From Thamnaconus septentrionalis (taxonomy: Eukaryota; Chordata; Actinopteri; Tetraodontiformes; Monacanthidae): DNA of 64,000 bases. This document shows positions 24,800 to 36,851 of this stretch, one piece after another. The stretch's first letter is position 1; each line of letters starts with the position of its first letter. Made by a program: the position numbers and the translations under genes. The stretch is taken from assembly GCA_009823395.1 (NCBI GenBank), contig CM020519.1, positions 672,501-736,500 of the forward strand, read 5' to 3'. The notes below the pieces were generated by a model, which was given only the letters and a program-made list of their open reading frames with translations, ran no database searches and had not been told where the DNA came from.

Positions 24800-25813
24800 C
24801 TGGCTGTGAGGTCCAACTTCCCTTTGGCTCTGCAACACGTCAGTGCTGCATTTGCAACTGAGTCCTCACCCAGTTAACACCTCCTCCCCCCCTCCCGACT
24901 CCCCCCTCCACCCCGACCCTCCCCCACCCCCCCACCTCCTCCAACAGTCAAACATGAAGAAATGTATTCAATCTGTCCAAATGAAGGCAGTGTCTCTCAG
25001 CTGGTGCAGGAGGAACCTGAAGTTCAGAGGTTGAACAATCAAGAAGAAGCTGACCCACCTCCAGGCTGAGTCTCCTCAGAGTTCCCACCAGTGCTCCCAG
25101 TGGCACTAGACCACCTGGTGGTCAGTGTTGGTGTTGCTGCATCATGGCCTGGACAAAAACATTTTAAAAATCAGTTTCTCCTTTTCTGGCAACAGGTTTG
25201 ACTTTACTGGTCCCAGTCTGACCTTCAGTCTGATGGATGAGAGGAAACAGCTGCACATCATCAGGAGAAGCAGTCCTCCACACCTCACAGGAGAAGAGCT
25301 CCTCCTGGAGTGGCTCCTCACAGTCTTGGCACATTGATACAGAGTGATGGCATCCATAGCTGGGTTCAGGTAGTGAAGAAGGTTTTCCATCATACAGCCA
25401 CCTCACTTTGTGTCGACAGGAACCAAGTGATGTCACAGATCAGGACAAGTGATGGTTCTCAGTTCTGGTCACTGGTGAGAGGAGGAGAAAAAACAACAAC
25501 ATGGTAACAAAGTTCATCCCTGCAGACAAAGAGACAAACAGCCTTGTTTCCAGGAAACAAAGGTCAAATATTCCTCAGTGAAGAAGCTTGAGGAGAAAAT
25601 CTGAACAGAAGAAGAAGGAAAGTTAAACATGGAACCAACAGACTGTTCATGCAATAAACTGAAAACAATGGAAGACAATTACAACTTCTTCAAAACATCT
25701 TCATTCAAATCAACAGCAGCTTCACTTTGTTGCTGAGAGCCAATCGAAACATGGGACAGAATGATAGAAACTGTGTCCTGGAGCTGCTGCTGCCAATGTC
25801 TGACATGATGAAG

Positions 25814-25817
<4 letters not shown>

Positions 25818-25890
<73 letters not shown>
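25818..25890. repeat. CA microsatellite in intron 2 of receptor A
   Basis: About 36 CA units next to the domain-one donor. Equivalent runs sit at 30593-30659 (B), 34918-34969 (C), 39080-39145 (D) and 44479-44541 (E), so the repeat predates the duplications. Confidence 0.95.
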
Positions 25891-25892
<2 letters not shown>

Positions 25893-27528
25893 CAGATTTG
25901 ATGTAAATACTCACAGGTAACAACTGACAGAAGAATCATAGCTAGATCTTGACGTGGACCACTCCTTCTGCAGTTGAACTGTCCACCAAGCTCCTCAGTG
26001 ATCTTCATGATGTCCAGAGAACAGTCACTGGTGAGAGACAGTTGGCCATATTCTTCTACATATTGTTGGGAAACCTCCCCGTGTTTAACCAGGAGGATCA
26101 CCTTGTCAGACCTCCTTGCAAACAGCCAGTCAACACTCCTACAGCTGGAAAGCTGTTGTCCACAGGGTAAAGTAACTTTGTCTCCGTTCCTGACGGCAAC
26201 AGACTGATGCTCTGCAACTGTAAGAATAAAGGGAAAATCAAGTGGAAGCATTTCTAGACTGTATTGAAGTCAGGATGTTAGAAAGCAAAGCTCAGTTCCT
26301 CCTTCTCAACTTGGACACCCTCATTTGTGAAAAAGTCTTTGGCATTTTTCAGCTCTTACCTGCAACAGAGATGATGAGTGTGGCAACACACACACACACA
26401 TCTTCACCCTCTGGCTTCCAAAGGTTCTTCCGTCTCGCTCCTCCACCCCTGTGCTGCCGACAGCCATCACTCTGCTAACTTTGAAGACCAAGTTGAAAGA
26501 AAAAAGATCTCTGATGTTTGTGAGTGGCAGCTTTTCTCTGGAGTCTCTGAGGCGTTCAACATGGAAAACAGAGGAGATCAGTTCAGCTTTCTGGAAGCTG
26601 GCAGCCTGGAGAACATCTCTGCCTGAAGACGTCGAGCTGCCGTCTTCTGAGAAACTGAGGCGTGATATCTATCGGAAGAGTTATTTGTTTTAAATACGGC
26701 CTCAAGACAGGAAGTTGCAGTTCAGTGTGAAACCAAAGCCAAGAGAGGAGAAATTACCTCAGCGCTGCAGGAGTCTCTTCATTTCTGTCTCCACTGTCTA
26801 TTCTAAAAGACTGCATGTGTCATTGTGTTGTGTGCCTCTCTGTCATCTGCCTTCTTAAATTAGACAATAAAATACAGAATATTGCAACATTTACTCCCAT
26901 GCCAAAGCCTGTTCAGTCCAAATAGGTTTCCCGTAGGGCTGTGTTCACACATGTGCTGCAATGAAGAAATCAGAGGTTTAAGACGACTCCCGTCTATGGG
27001 CGTGTCTGCTTGCAGTGGCAAAAGCCCCTTTGTTGAGCCACTACTGCCGTTGCTACTTGTGGAATTGTGAGGGCGCGCCCAGTACGCCAAGAAATATCAG
27101 GAAGCGGGAGTTCAATTTTACAATACTGTGTCGGTTTATTTCCATATATCACGACAATAAGTCATCACATCGTAGAGCATTAATCACGATAACTCAGTCT
27201 GGCAGTAACAAAAATAACGAAGCCAAAACTGATCAATGCAACACACAGGGCACAGTGGAAAACTGCTTGCTACCAATCAGCAGCAACACCTGCTAGCAGG
27301 TTGACCTGGCTCAAATGGACTGCCTGGGCTGACCCAATACAGCCCCCTACTGGCTTGGCACAGAAACATGAAAAACCTTTTTTTAAAGCTGCAAGCAGCG
27401 CTTGCGGGACTGAGCCGCCGTAGCCGACGCCGACCCCCGACCTCTGCCGACGCCTGCAATTGACCCCTGTCCTCTGCCAACGCCCAGCGACACCCCCCGA
27501 CTCCCGGTGACATCTGCTGACTCTGAAA

Positions 27529-28105
27529 GAAGTCTAATTAATCATAAGTCTGTGCATGCAAATGATGCAGATCTTTCAACTCCAGATTTTTTTTTGGAAG
27601 AGTCTGTCAACTGATAATTATAGGACTTGACGAGATAAACACGTGGATGTTTGAATGACGTCTGTAGCACTTTCCTAAAGCAAACTGCAGCCATTTATGT
27701 GTGTGTTCAAAAAAACATCAAGAAGAAGTCTAATTAATCATCATAAGCGTGTGTATACAAATGATGGAAATTTTTCACCTCCATTTTTTTTGGAAGAGGC
27801 TGCCAAATGTAAATTGATAGGCCTTGATGAGACCAACACGTGAATGTTTGAATGACGACTGTAGCACTTTCCTAAAGCAAACTGCAGCCATTTATGTGTG
27901 TGTTCAAAAAAGATCGTGAAGAAGTCTAATTAATCATCATAAGCGTGTGTGATGCAGATTTTTCAACTCCAGTTTTTTTTCCCGTCGAGGCTGTCAACTG
28001 TAAATTATAGGCCTTGTTGAGACAAACACGTGAATGTTTGAATGACGACTGTAGCACTTTCCTCAAGGAAAACTGCAGCCATTTATGTGTGTGTTGAAAA
28101 AGAGG
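27529..28105. repeat. 195-bp tandem repeat, three copies
   Basis: Units begin GAAGTCTAATTAATCAT near 27529, 27723 and 27918 and include ACGTGAATGTTTGAATGACG and GCAGCCATTTATGTGTGTG. The duplicated block has only two units (next entry). Confidence 0.88.
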
Positions 28106-28998
28106 GAGAGAAAGAGAAAGGCGTTAGGGCTCCCAAATAGCAAGAGCAGAGTTAGCTCCGTTAGCTCCGCCATTTTCAACCTTGCAAACATAAGCTTAGA
28201 ACTCAGCCATTTCTGTGTCTACATGAAATATATTGATATCAACTTTTAGCTAAGGGCTTCAGCAATCTAGCAATGTATAGTTAACTGAGGTGTGAATAAC
28301 GGTGTAGGAGTGGCCAGTGAAAGAACGGACTGCTATTGAGCAGCAACAGCAGAGACCACCGTTTGCTCCGCTTTGGCAACCTTGGAAACAAATGCTAGGA
28401 ACTCGGCCATTTCTGCGTCTACATGAAAGATATTGGTATCATCTTTTAGCTAAGGGCTTCAGCAATCTAACAATGTATAGTGTTCTGGGGTGTGACTAAC
28501 GGTGTAGGCGTGGTCAATGAAAAAACGGACAGTAGTCAGGCTTGAAGAGACGAATGTGTGGAATTTTTCCCCAATGCTTTTATGGCATTCCTAGTGGAAG
28601 CTAGAGCCATTTCTAATTTTTGGACGCCTCTAGGGGTCACTAGAGAGTGGAATTTTGCCATTTTCTCTTCATTTTATGAAATTTTACGCAAGTTCTGACC
28701 TGTGTGTAAAATTTGGTGACTTATAGGAGTATGGTAAGGGAGTCAAATTTGAGCGGAAAACGGCGGCAGAAGAAAATGATAAGAGGAAACGTACGAAAAA
28801 CAATTGAGTCTTCGCCCTGGCGATGACCGGCTCTGATGATCAGAGCAGGTCTGTGTTGGGGCTCAGTCCAAAAAAAATTGGCTCTTCCAATGCTGACTGG
28901 GCATTACAGTTCATGTTTGCCAAGTCAGTTGTGTTGGTGGAGTTCAATCAGCAGGGTGAGTCTGCCTTTAGTCTCCACAGTCCTTCTGTGGAGGCTTT

Positions 28999-29267
28999 TT
29001 ATCCATCCAACGTGCTGACGTTGCAGTAGAGGGTGGACTCATCAGCTGCTCCACCAGAGGGCGGAGCTTCACCTCCATCTTCACCGTCTGTCACCTGCAC
29101 CTGGGTTGGAGGTCAGATGATGATGATCATCATCATGGTCCTAATAATTAGAATGAAATTGTGTGTTTCTATTGTGTGTTTCTCACTCTGACTTTGGCTC
29201 CTCTCTTGGTGTAGCTGACCACCAGCTCCACCTACATCCATCCACACACAGCTGCGAGTTAGTGCTT

Positions 29268-29302
<35 letters not shown>

Positions 29303-30591
29303 TCACACTGTGACTAGATTACTCAGCTCTTGTAAGTTTGTGTTGTTTTCACCAGTGTTAACACAACTCAAAGAACAGTATGTTTTTAAATGACACAAAT
29401 CAAGTGACTTGAAGTCCAAATTGTGCAAACACACAATCTTCACTCACTGTGTTCTCCTCCTGAAGTTTCTTCTTGCCTTCAGACGGAGACACAGACAGTC
29501 AAATCTCAGCTCCTCAATGCAAAGTTCTCCTCAGAACAAAGTTTGATGAGTGGAAAAGATGCTCCCACCTTTGGCTCTCTTCCAAAGTAGAAAGTCCACC
29601 AGGATGCACATGACAAGGACCACAAGCAAAACTGCCACAAGGTGGCGCCACCAGCCTGGAAGAAGAAAAAAAGCTTGATTTGAAACTTGACTTGTTTCAG
29701 AGGTGAATCCTCCAGAGGCTGAAGAAACAAGATCCACCACACGTGGCTGAACCACCTCCAGGCTGAGGCTCCTCAGACTTCCCACCAGTGTTCCCAGTGC
29801 TTCCAGTGGCACAAGACCACCTGGTGGTCAGTGTTAATGTTGTTGTTGTTGTTGTTCTTGCTGCTGTTGTTGTTGGTGTTGGTTTTCGTGTTATTGCATC
29901 ATGGCCTGGACCCAAAAGGACAAAAAAATAAAATAAAAATTAAAAAACAGTTTCTCCTTTTCTGGCAACAGGTTTGACTTTACTGGTCCCAGTCTGACCT
30001 TCAGTCTGATGGATGAGAGGAAACAGCTGCACATCATCAGGAGAAGCAGTCCTCCACACCTCACAGGAGAAGAGCTCCTCCTGGAGTGACTCCTCACAGT
30101 CTTGGCACATTGATACATTGTGTTGGCATCCATAGCTGGGTTCAGGTTGTGAATAAGGTTTTCCATCATACAGCCACCTCACTTTGTGTCGACAGGAACC
30201 AAGTGATGTCACAGAGCAGGACAAGTGATGGTTCTCAGTTCTGGTCACTGGTGAAGACGGAGGAGAAAAACAACAACATGGTAACAAAGTTCATCCCTGC
30301 AGACAAAAGAGACAAACAGCCTTGTTTCCAGGAAACAAAGGTCAAATATTCCTCAGTGAAGAAGCTTGAGGAGAAAATCTGAACAGAAGAAGAAGGAAAG
30401 TTAAACATGGAACCAACAGACTGTTCATGCAATAAACTGAAAACAATGGAAGACAATTACAACTTCTTCAAAACATCTTCATTCAAATCAACAGCAGCTT
30501 CACTTTGTTGCTGAGAGCCAATCAAAACATGGGACAGAATGATAGAAACTGTGTCCTGGAGCTGCTGCTGCCAATGTCTGACATGATGAGG

Positions 30592-30661
<70 letters not shown>

Positions 30662-31228
30662 GTAAATACTCACAGTTAACAACCGACAGATAAATGGCAG
30701 CTAGATTTTGATGTGTATCACTCGATCTGCAGATGAACAGTCCAACAAGCTCCTCAGTGATCTTCATGATGTCCAGAGAACAGTCACTGGTGAGAGACAG
30801 TTGGCCATATTCTTCGACATATTGTTGGGAAGCCTCCCCGTTTTGAACCAGGAGGATCCTCTGCCAGGACCTCCCAATAAACAGCCAGTACATTCTCCTA
30901 CAGTTGGGAAGCTGTCGTCCACAGGGTAAAGTAACTTTGTCTCCGTTCCTGACGGCAACAAACTGAAGCTCTGCAACTGTAAGAATAAAGGGAAAATCAA
31001 GTGGAAGCATTTCTAGACTGTATTGAAGTCAGGATGTTAGAAAGCAAAGCTCAGTTCCTCCTTCTCAACTTGGACACCATCATTTGTGAAAAAGTCTTTG
31101 GCATTTTTTCAGCTCTTACCTGCAACAGAGATGATGAGTGTGGCAAACACACTCACACACATCTTCACCCTCTGGCTTCCAAAGGTTCTTCCGTCTCGCT
31201 CCTCCACCCCTGTGCTGCCGACAGCCAT
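28999..31228 (-). CDS. Ig-superfamily receptor B (TxYxxV-type tail)
   Basis: Intact gene of 362 residues; function unknown, immune receptor by architecture. Exons on minus: leader 31120-31228, V-like Ig 30674-30976, second Ig 29984-30247, stalk 29756-29905, membrane 29569-29655, tail 29448-29476, 29187-29231 and 28999-29100. The leader hydrophobic stretch is MCVSVFATLIISVA. Domain one keeps TLPCG, NCRRMYWLF, SDCSL and FIC. The stalk is the longest of the five (50 codons) and Thr-rich, which suggests O-glycosylation. The helix is HLVAVLLVVLVMCILVDFLLW. The tail lacks the LYDQI exon of A/D/E. It has VVSYTKR, which lacks the +3 hydrophobic residue, and ends DESTLYCNVSTLDG, whose TLYCNV fits the ITSM pattern TxYxxV. 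Confidence 0.82.
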
Positions 31229-32287
31229 CACTCTGCTAACTTTGAAGACCAAGTTGAAAGAAAAAAGATCTCTGATGTTTGTGAGTGGCAGCTTTTCTCT
31301 GGAGTCTCTGAGGCGTTCAACATGGAAAACGGAGGAGATCAGTTCAGCTTTCTGAAAGCTGGCAGCCTGGAGAACATCTCTGCCTGAAGACGTCGAGCTG
31401 CCGTCTTCTGAGAAACTGAGGTGTGATATCTATCGGAAGAGTTATTTGTTTTAAATACGGCCTCAAGACAGGAAGTTGCAGTTCAGTGTGAAACCAAAGC
31501 CAAGAGAGGAGAAATGACCTCAGAGCTGCAGGAGTCTCTTCATTTCTGTCTCCACTGTCTATTCTACAAAACTGCAGGTGTCATTGTGTTGTGTGCCTCT
31601 CTGTCATCTGCCTTCATAAATTAGACAATAAAATACAGAATATTGCAACATTTACTCCCATGCCAAAGCCTGTTCAGTCCAAATAGGTTTTCCGTAGGGC
31701 TGTGTTCACACATGTGCTGCAATAAAGAAATCAGAGGTTTAAGACGACTCCCGTCTATGAGCGTGTCTGCTTGCAGTGGCAAAAGCCCCTTTGTTGAGCC
31801 ACTACTGCCGTTGCTACTTGTGGAATTGTGAAGACGTGCGCCCAATACGCCAAGAAATATCAGGAAACGGGAGTTCAATTTTACAATACTGTGTCGGTTT
31901 ATTTCCATATATCACGACAATAACTCATCACATCGTAGAGCATTAATCACGATAACTCAATCTGGCAGTAACAAAAATAACGAAGCCAAAACTGATCAAT
32001 GCAACACACAGGGCACAGTGGAAAACTGTTTGCTACCCAATCAGCAGCAACACCTGCTACCAGGTTGACCTGGCTCAAATGGACTGCCTGGGCTGACCCA
32101 ATACAGCCCCCTACTGGCTTGGCACAGAAACATGAAAAAAACACACGCCTTTTTAAAGCTGCAAGCAGCGTTTGCGGGACTGAGCCGTCTTAGCCGACGC
32201 CGACCCCCAACCTCTGCCGACGCCTGCAATTGACCCCTGTCCTCTGCCAACGCCCAGCGACTCCCGGCGACATCTGCTGACTCTGAA

Positions 32288-32672
32288 AGAAGTCTAATTA
32301 ATCATAAGTCTGTGTATGCAAGTGATGCAGATTTTTCAACTCCAGTTTTTTTTTTGGAAGAGGCTGTCAACTGAGAATTATTGGCCTTGATGAGACAAAC
32401 ACGTGGATGTTTGAATGACGTCTGTAGCACTTTCCTGAAGGAAACTGCAGCCATTTATGTGTGTGTTCAAAAAAATATCGAGAAGAAGTCTAATTAATCA
32501 TCATAAGCGTGTGTATACAAATGATGGAAATTTTTCACCTCCATTTTTTTTTGGAAGAGGCTGCCAAATGTAAAATATAGGCCTTGATGAGACAAACACG
32601 TGAATGTTTGAATGACGTCTGTAGCACTTTCCTAAAGGAAACTGCAGCCATTTATGTGTGTGTTGAAAAAGA
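32288..32672. repeat. 195-bp tandem repeat, two copies
   Basis: This is the counterpart of 27529-28105 in the second duplicated block, with units near 32288 and 32486. One unit has been lost here or gained in the other block. Confidence 0.85.
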
Positions 32673-33568
32673 GGGAGAGAAAGAGAAAGGCGTTAGGGCT
32701 CCCAACTAGCAAGAGCAGAGTTAGCTCCGTTAGCTCCGCTTTTGCAACCTTGCAAACATAAGCTTAGAACTCAGCCATTTCTGTGTCTACATGAAATATA
32801 TTGATATCAACTTTTAGCTAAGGGCTTCAGCAATCTAGCCATGTATAGTTAACTGAGGTGTGAATCACGGTGTAGGAGTGGCCAGTGAAAGAACGGACTG
32901 CTATTGAGCAGCAACAGCAGAGACCACCGTTTGGTCCGCTTTGGCAACCTTGGAAACAAATGCTAGGAACTCAGCCATTTCTGCGTCTACATGAAATATT
33001 TTGGTATCATCTTTTAGATAAGGGCTTCAGCAATCTAACAATGTATAGTGTTCCGGGGTGTGACTAACGGTGTAGGCGTGGTCAATGAAAAAACGGACAG
33101 TAGTCAGGCTTGAAGAGACGAACGTGTGGAATTTTCCCCCAATGCTTTTATGACCTTCCTAGTGGAAGCTAGGGCCATTTCTAATTTTTGGACGCTTCTA
33201 GGGGTCGCTAGAGAGTGGAATTTTGCCATTTTCTCTTCATTTTATTAAAATGTTACGCGAGTTCTGACCTGTGTGTAAAATTTGGTGACTTTTAGGAGGA
33301 TGGTAAGAGGGTCAAATTTGAGCGGAAAACGGCGGCGGAAGAAAATGATGAGAGGAAATGTACGAAAAACAATCGAGTCGTCGCCCTGGCGATGACCTGC
33401 TCTGATGATCAGAGCAGGTCTGTGTTGGGGCTTAGTCCAAAAAAAAATTTGCTCTTCCAATGCTGACTGGACGGTATAGTTCATGTTTGCCAAGTCAGTT
33501 GTGTTGGTGGAGGTCAATCAGCAGAGTGAGTCTGCCTTTAGTCTCCACAGTCCTTCTGTGGAGGCTTT

Positions 33569-34915
33569 TTATCCATCCAACGTGCTGACGTTGCAGTAGA
33601 GGGTGGACTCATCAGCTGCTCCACCAGGGGGCGCAGCTTCACCTCCATCTTCACCGTCTGTCACCTGCACCTGGGTTGGAGGTCAGATGATGATGATCAT
33701 CATCATGGTCCTAATAATTAGAATGAAATTGTGTGTTTCTATTGTGTGTTTCTCACTCTGACTTTGGCTCCTCTCTTGGTGTAGCTGACCACCAGCTCCA
33801 CCTACATCCATCCACACACAGCTGCGAGTTAGTGCTTCCTGTGTGTGTGTGTTCACCGTGTGTTGTTCACAATATTCTATTTTTAGATGACTCAGCTCTT
33901 GTCAGTTTGTGTTGTTTTCACCAGTGTTAACACAACTCAAAGAACAGTATGTTTTTAAATGACACAAATCAAGTGACTTGAAGTCCAAATTGTGCAAACA
34001 CACAATCTTCACTCACTGTGTTCTCCTCCTGAAGTTTCTTCTTGCCTTCAGACGGAGACACAGACAGTCAAATCTCAGCTCCTCAATGCAAAGTTCTCCT
34101 CAGAACAAAGTTTGATGAGTGGAAAAGATGCTCCCACCTTTGGCTCTCTTCCAAAGTAGAAAGTCCACCAGGATGCACATGACAAGGACCACAAGCAAAA
34201 CTGCCACAAGGTGGCGCCACCAGCCTGGAAGAAGAAAAAAAGCTTGATTTGAAACTTGACTTGTTTCAGAGGTGAATCCTCCAGAGGCTGAAGAAACAAG
34301 ATCCACCACACGTGGCTGAACCACCTCCAGACTGAGGCTCCTCAGAGTTCCCACCAGTGTTCCCAGTGCTCCCAGTGGCACTAGACCACCTGGTGGTCAG
34401 TGTTGGTGTTGTTGCATCGTGGCCTGGACAAATAGAGACAAAAAATAAACCAGTTTCTCCTTTTCTGGCAACAGGTGTGACTTTACTGGTCCCAGTCTGA
34501 CCTTCAGTCTGATGGATGAGAGGAAACAGCTGCACATCATCAGGAGAAGCAGTCCTCCACACCTCACAGGAGAAGAGCTCCTCCTGGAGTGACTCCTCAC
34601 AGTCTTGGCACATTGATACATTGTGTTGGCATCCATAGCTGGGTTCAGGTTGTTGATAAGGTTTTCCATCATACAGCCACCTCACTTTGTGTCTACAGGA
34701 ACCTTGTGATGTCACAGAGCAGGACAACTGATGGTTCTCAGTTCTGGTCACTGGTGAAGACGGAGGAGAAAAACAACAACATGGTAACAAAGTTCATCCC
34801 TGCAGACAAAAGAGACAAACAGCCTTGTTTCCAGGAAACAAAGGTCAAATATTCCTCGTCATCTCTGCCCATTCCTCCAAGAATCAGGCTCCATGGTTGT
34901 GGGCCAAAACAGGGT

Positions 34916-34972
<57 letters not shown>

Positions 34973-35562
34973 TAGATTAGATGTAAATACTCACAGGTAA
35001 CAACTGACAGATGAATCAAAGCTAGATCTTGACGTGAACCACTCCTTCTGCAGTTGAACTGTCCAGCAAGCTCCTCAGTGATCTTCATGATGTCCAGAGA
35101 ATAGTCACTGGTGAGAGACAGTTGGCCATATTCTTCTACATATTGTTGGGAAACCTCCCCCTTTATAACCGGCGTCATTAACTGCCTGGACCTCCCAGCA
35201 AACAGCCAGTTAATACTCCTACAGCTGGAAAGCTGTCGTCCACAGGATAAAGTAACTTTGTCTCCGTTCCTGACGGCAACAGACTGACGCTCCTCAACTG
35301 TAAGAATAAAGGAAAATACAGTTAAACAGTTTTCAGACTGATTCATAGAGTTTATATTAAGCTCAGGATGTCAGTAAACCCAGTCAAACCTCAGTCTCTT
35401 CTTCCTCACTGTGACACAAAAAAATCTGAAAATGATATTTTTTCCTTTCTTACCTTCAACAGGGAGCAGGAGTGTGACAAACACACACATCTTCACCCAG
35501 TGGCCTCCAAACATTCTTCTGTCTCGCTCCACTGCCAGTGTGCTGCTGACAGCGGAGGACAT
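33569..35562 (-). CDS. Ig-superfamily receptor C (TxYxxV-type tail)
   Basis: Intact gene of 345 residues, closest to B. Exons on minus: leader 35454-35562, V-like Ig 34995-35297, second Ig 34487-34750, stalk 34325-34423, membrane 34138-34224, tail 34017-34045, 33757-33801 and 33569-33670. The leader (MCVFVTLLLPVEG) is of the D/E type, not the A/B type, so C is a mosaic. In domain one the extra cysteine of SDCSL is Tyr (SDYSL), which leaves the SSCRS cysteine without its partner. Intron 2 is shorter than in the other copies and partly replaced by different sequence (about 34857-34917). The tail ends with the same TLYCNV motif as B. Confidence 0.82.
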
Positions 35563-36289
35563 CGAGCTGCCGTCTTCTGGTAAGTGAGCCGTGAGAGCGG
35601 AAGAGTTTTTTTGTCCCCCCGCCCCCCAAATACTGCATCATATGAGGAAGTTGCAGTTCAGACTGAATGCAACAGAGAAACAGCAGCCAACGACTTTCAC
35701 CACGGAGGGAGAATCAAGAGAAGAGGAGAAGAAATGACATCACAGCTAAAAGTGTGACTGAAGGCCTGTTTCTGTCTCCACTGTCCTCCAGCCTCCTGGA
35801 CACTGACCAGCAGTACCACCGGAAATTGGAGGGGGGCAGTGTTGCACAGTGGAGTTGACTGTAGGTGCGACAGGAAAAGACGAAGTCAACGGAAATGACT
35901 GAACTCTCCAGAAAAGTGGCCCCAGAATGATGTGACTTTAGCAGCTGGGCAACAGTTCCAGCACTGCCCTCTAGTGGACACACTGCTTCATAGCTTACAG
36001 AAGCACATGTGAGCATTTAGCCAATGACTTTTGGCAGTGTTTGAAAAAATGACTTTTTGATCTCAGTGGTGGCAGGAAGTAAAAAATCAAAGCCTAAGAG
36101 ATTCTAAATGGATAATGTGACATTGAGAGGGCAACAGAGGGCGCTATTGAGCAGAGCAAACCGGATCTCAAGCTTCCAGGGTCAGGGTGAAGCCGGCAGC
36201 AGATATTAAACATCACAATATTCTGTCCAACATGAATGAGTTGGAGGCTGTCCAGCGGCACCCAGCCTGTGAAGCCACGGATCGCTCAA

Positions 36290-36570
36290 CAAAGTCAACG
36301 TTACAGTCGCACTGATTGTCACATTCTGAATGATGCAAAATGCATTTTTTCATTTGACCCGACCCCCGAGGGAGCGGCGAGCAGCGGGGGTGCCGCGCTC
36401 AGGAACCATTGGGTGATCCGACCCCCTAAAATCCAACCTCAAAGTTTGAGTGCCAAGCACAGCGGCAATGGGTGGGTACCATTGTCATCGTCTTTGATAC
36501 GACCCGGCCAGGATCGAACCCCCAACCTCCCACTGTCAAGACACTCTACCATTAGACCAGTGAGTTCCCT
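36290..36570 (-). mobile_element. tRNA-derived SINE, copy 1
   Basis: On minus the head reads like a tRNA gene with the B-box-like GGTTCGATCC and an A-box region TGGTCTAATGGTAGAG. The body includes TTGGCACTCA and GGGGTCGGATCACCC, and the tail GTGACAATCAGTGCGACTG. This body is of the kind found in abundant fish SINEs. It lies in the flank between receptors C and D. Confidence 0.7.
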
Positions 36571-36851
36571 ACAGACACCAGAGAGGAAATCTCTTCTGAA
36601 ACATCCTTCACATAAACTACCACAACTAGACATTCAAAAACAGAAACACAGTGGCTCTGAAAGGCATTTTTATCATTTAAAAAACTGGCTGAATGAAGAC
36701 GGACACAGTTTCCAGTACTGCGGGTTTGAGACAGACTGACTTGGTGTGTGTGGCAATAATATTACAATCAAAGATATTTTGGATGGAGATAACCAGAGTC
36801 TGCCCTCTGATGCTACAGTCCTGGTCTGTGTGGTGCTGGAGGTTCCACTCA

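Larger units (their letters stand above)
23499..26467 (-). pseudogene. Ig-superfamily receptor A (ITIM-type tail), leader frame broken
   Basis: This is a member of a multi-copy fish family of two-Ig-domain membrane receptors, not identified by name. Exons on minus: leader 26360-26467, V-like Ig 25915-26217, second Ig 25208-25471, stalk 25059-25148, membrane 24320-24412, tail 24208-24236, 23855-23935, 23703-23768 and 23499-23567. The V-like domain has TLPCG, SSCRS, WLF, SDCSL and FNC. Domain two has LSCSV, CRHKVRWLYDG and FSCEVW. The helix is WWPFAVAAAAAVALLAILVV. The tail carries LYDQI, VSYASV (ITIM) and VTYSTV (ITIM). The leader exon is 108 bp instead of the 109 bp in B-E, because its CA run is one base short. 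This shifts the frame before domain one. It is either a pseudogene or a sequence error in a microsatellite. Confidence 0.75.
26240..35290. repeat. Tandem segmental duplication, about 4.3-4.8 kb per unit
   Basis: The block 26240-30990 (A leader exon and flank through gene B) is repeated at 30990-35290 (B leader exon and flank through gene C). Gene bodies and non-coding flanks both match closely, with small indels. Both copies contain a sequence starting AAAGCTGCAAGCAGCG (27386 and 32156), a type of dispersed repeat common in fish. No other gene is seen in the spacers 26470-28990 and 31230-33560. Confidence 0.85.

Noticed and set aside
28317..29029. 60-68 codon ORFs between receptors A and B
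   Set aside because: They lie in the duplicated non-coding flank; the copies in the second block are altered or broken.
36495..36570. Functional tRNA gene
   Set aside because: The tRNA-like head has mismatches in the A box and no clean cloverleaf, and continues into a SINE body.
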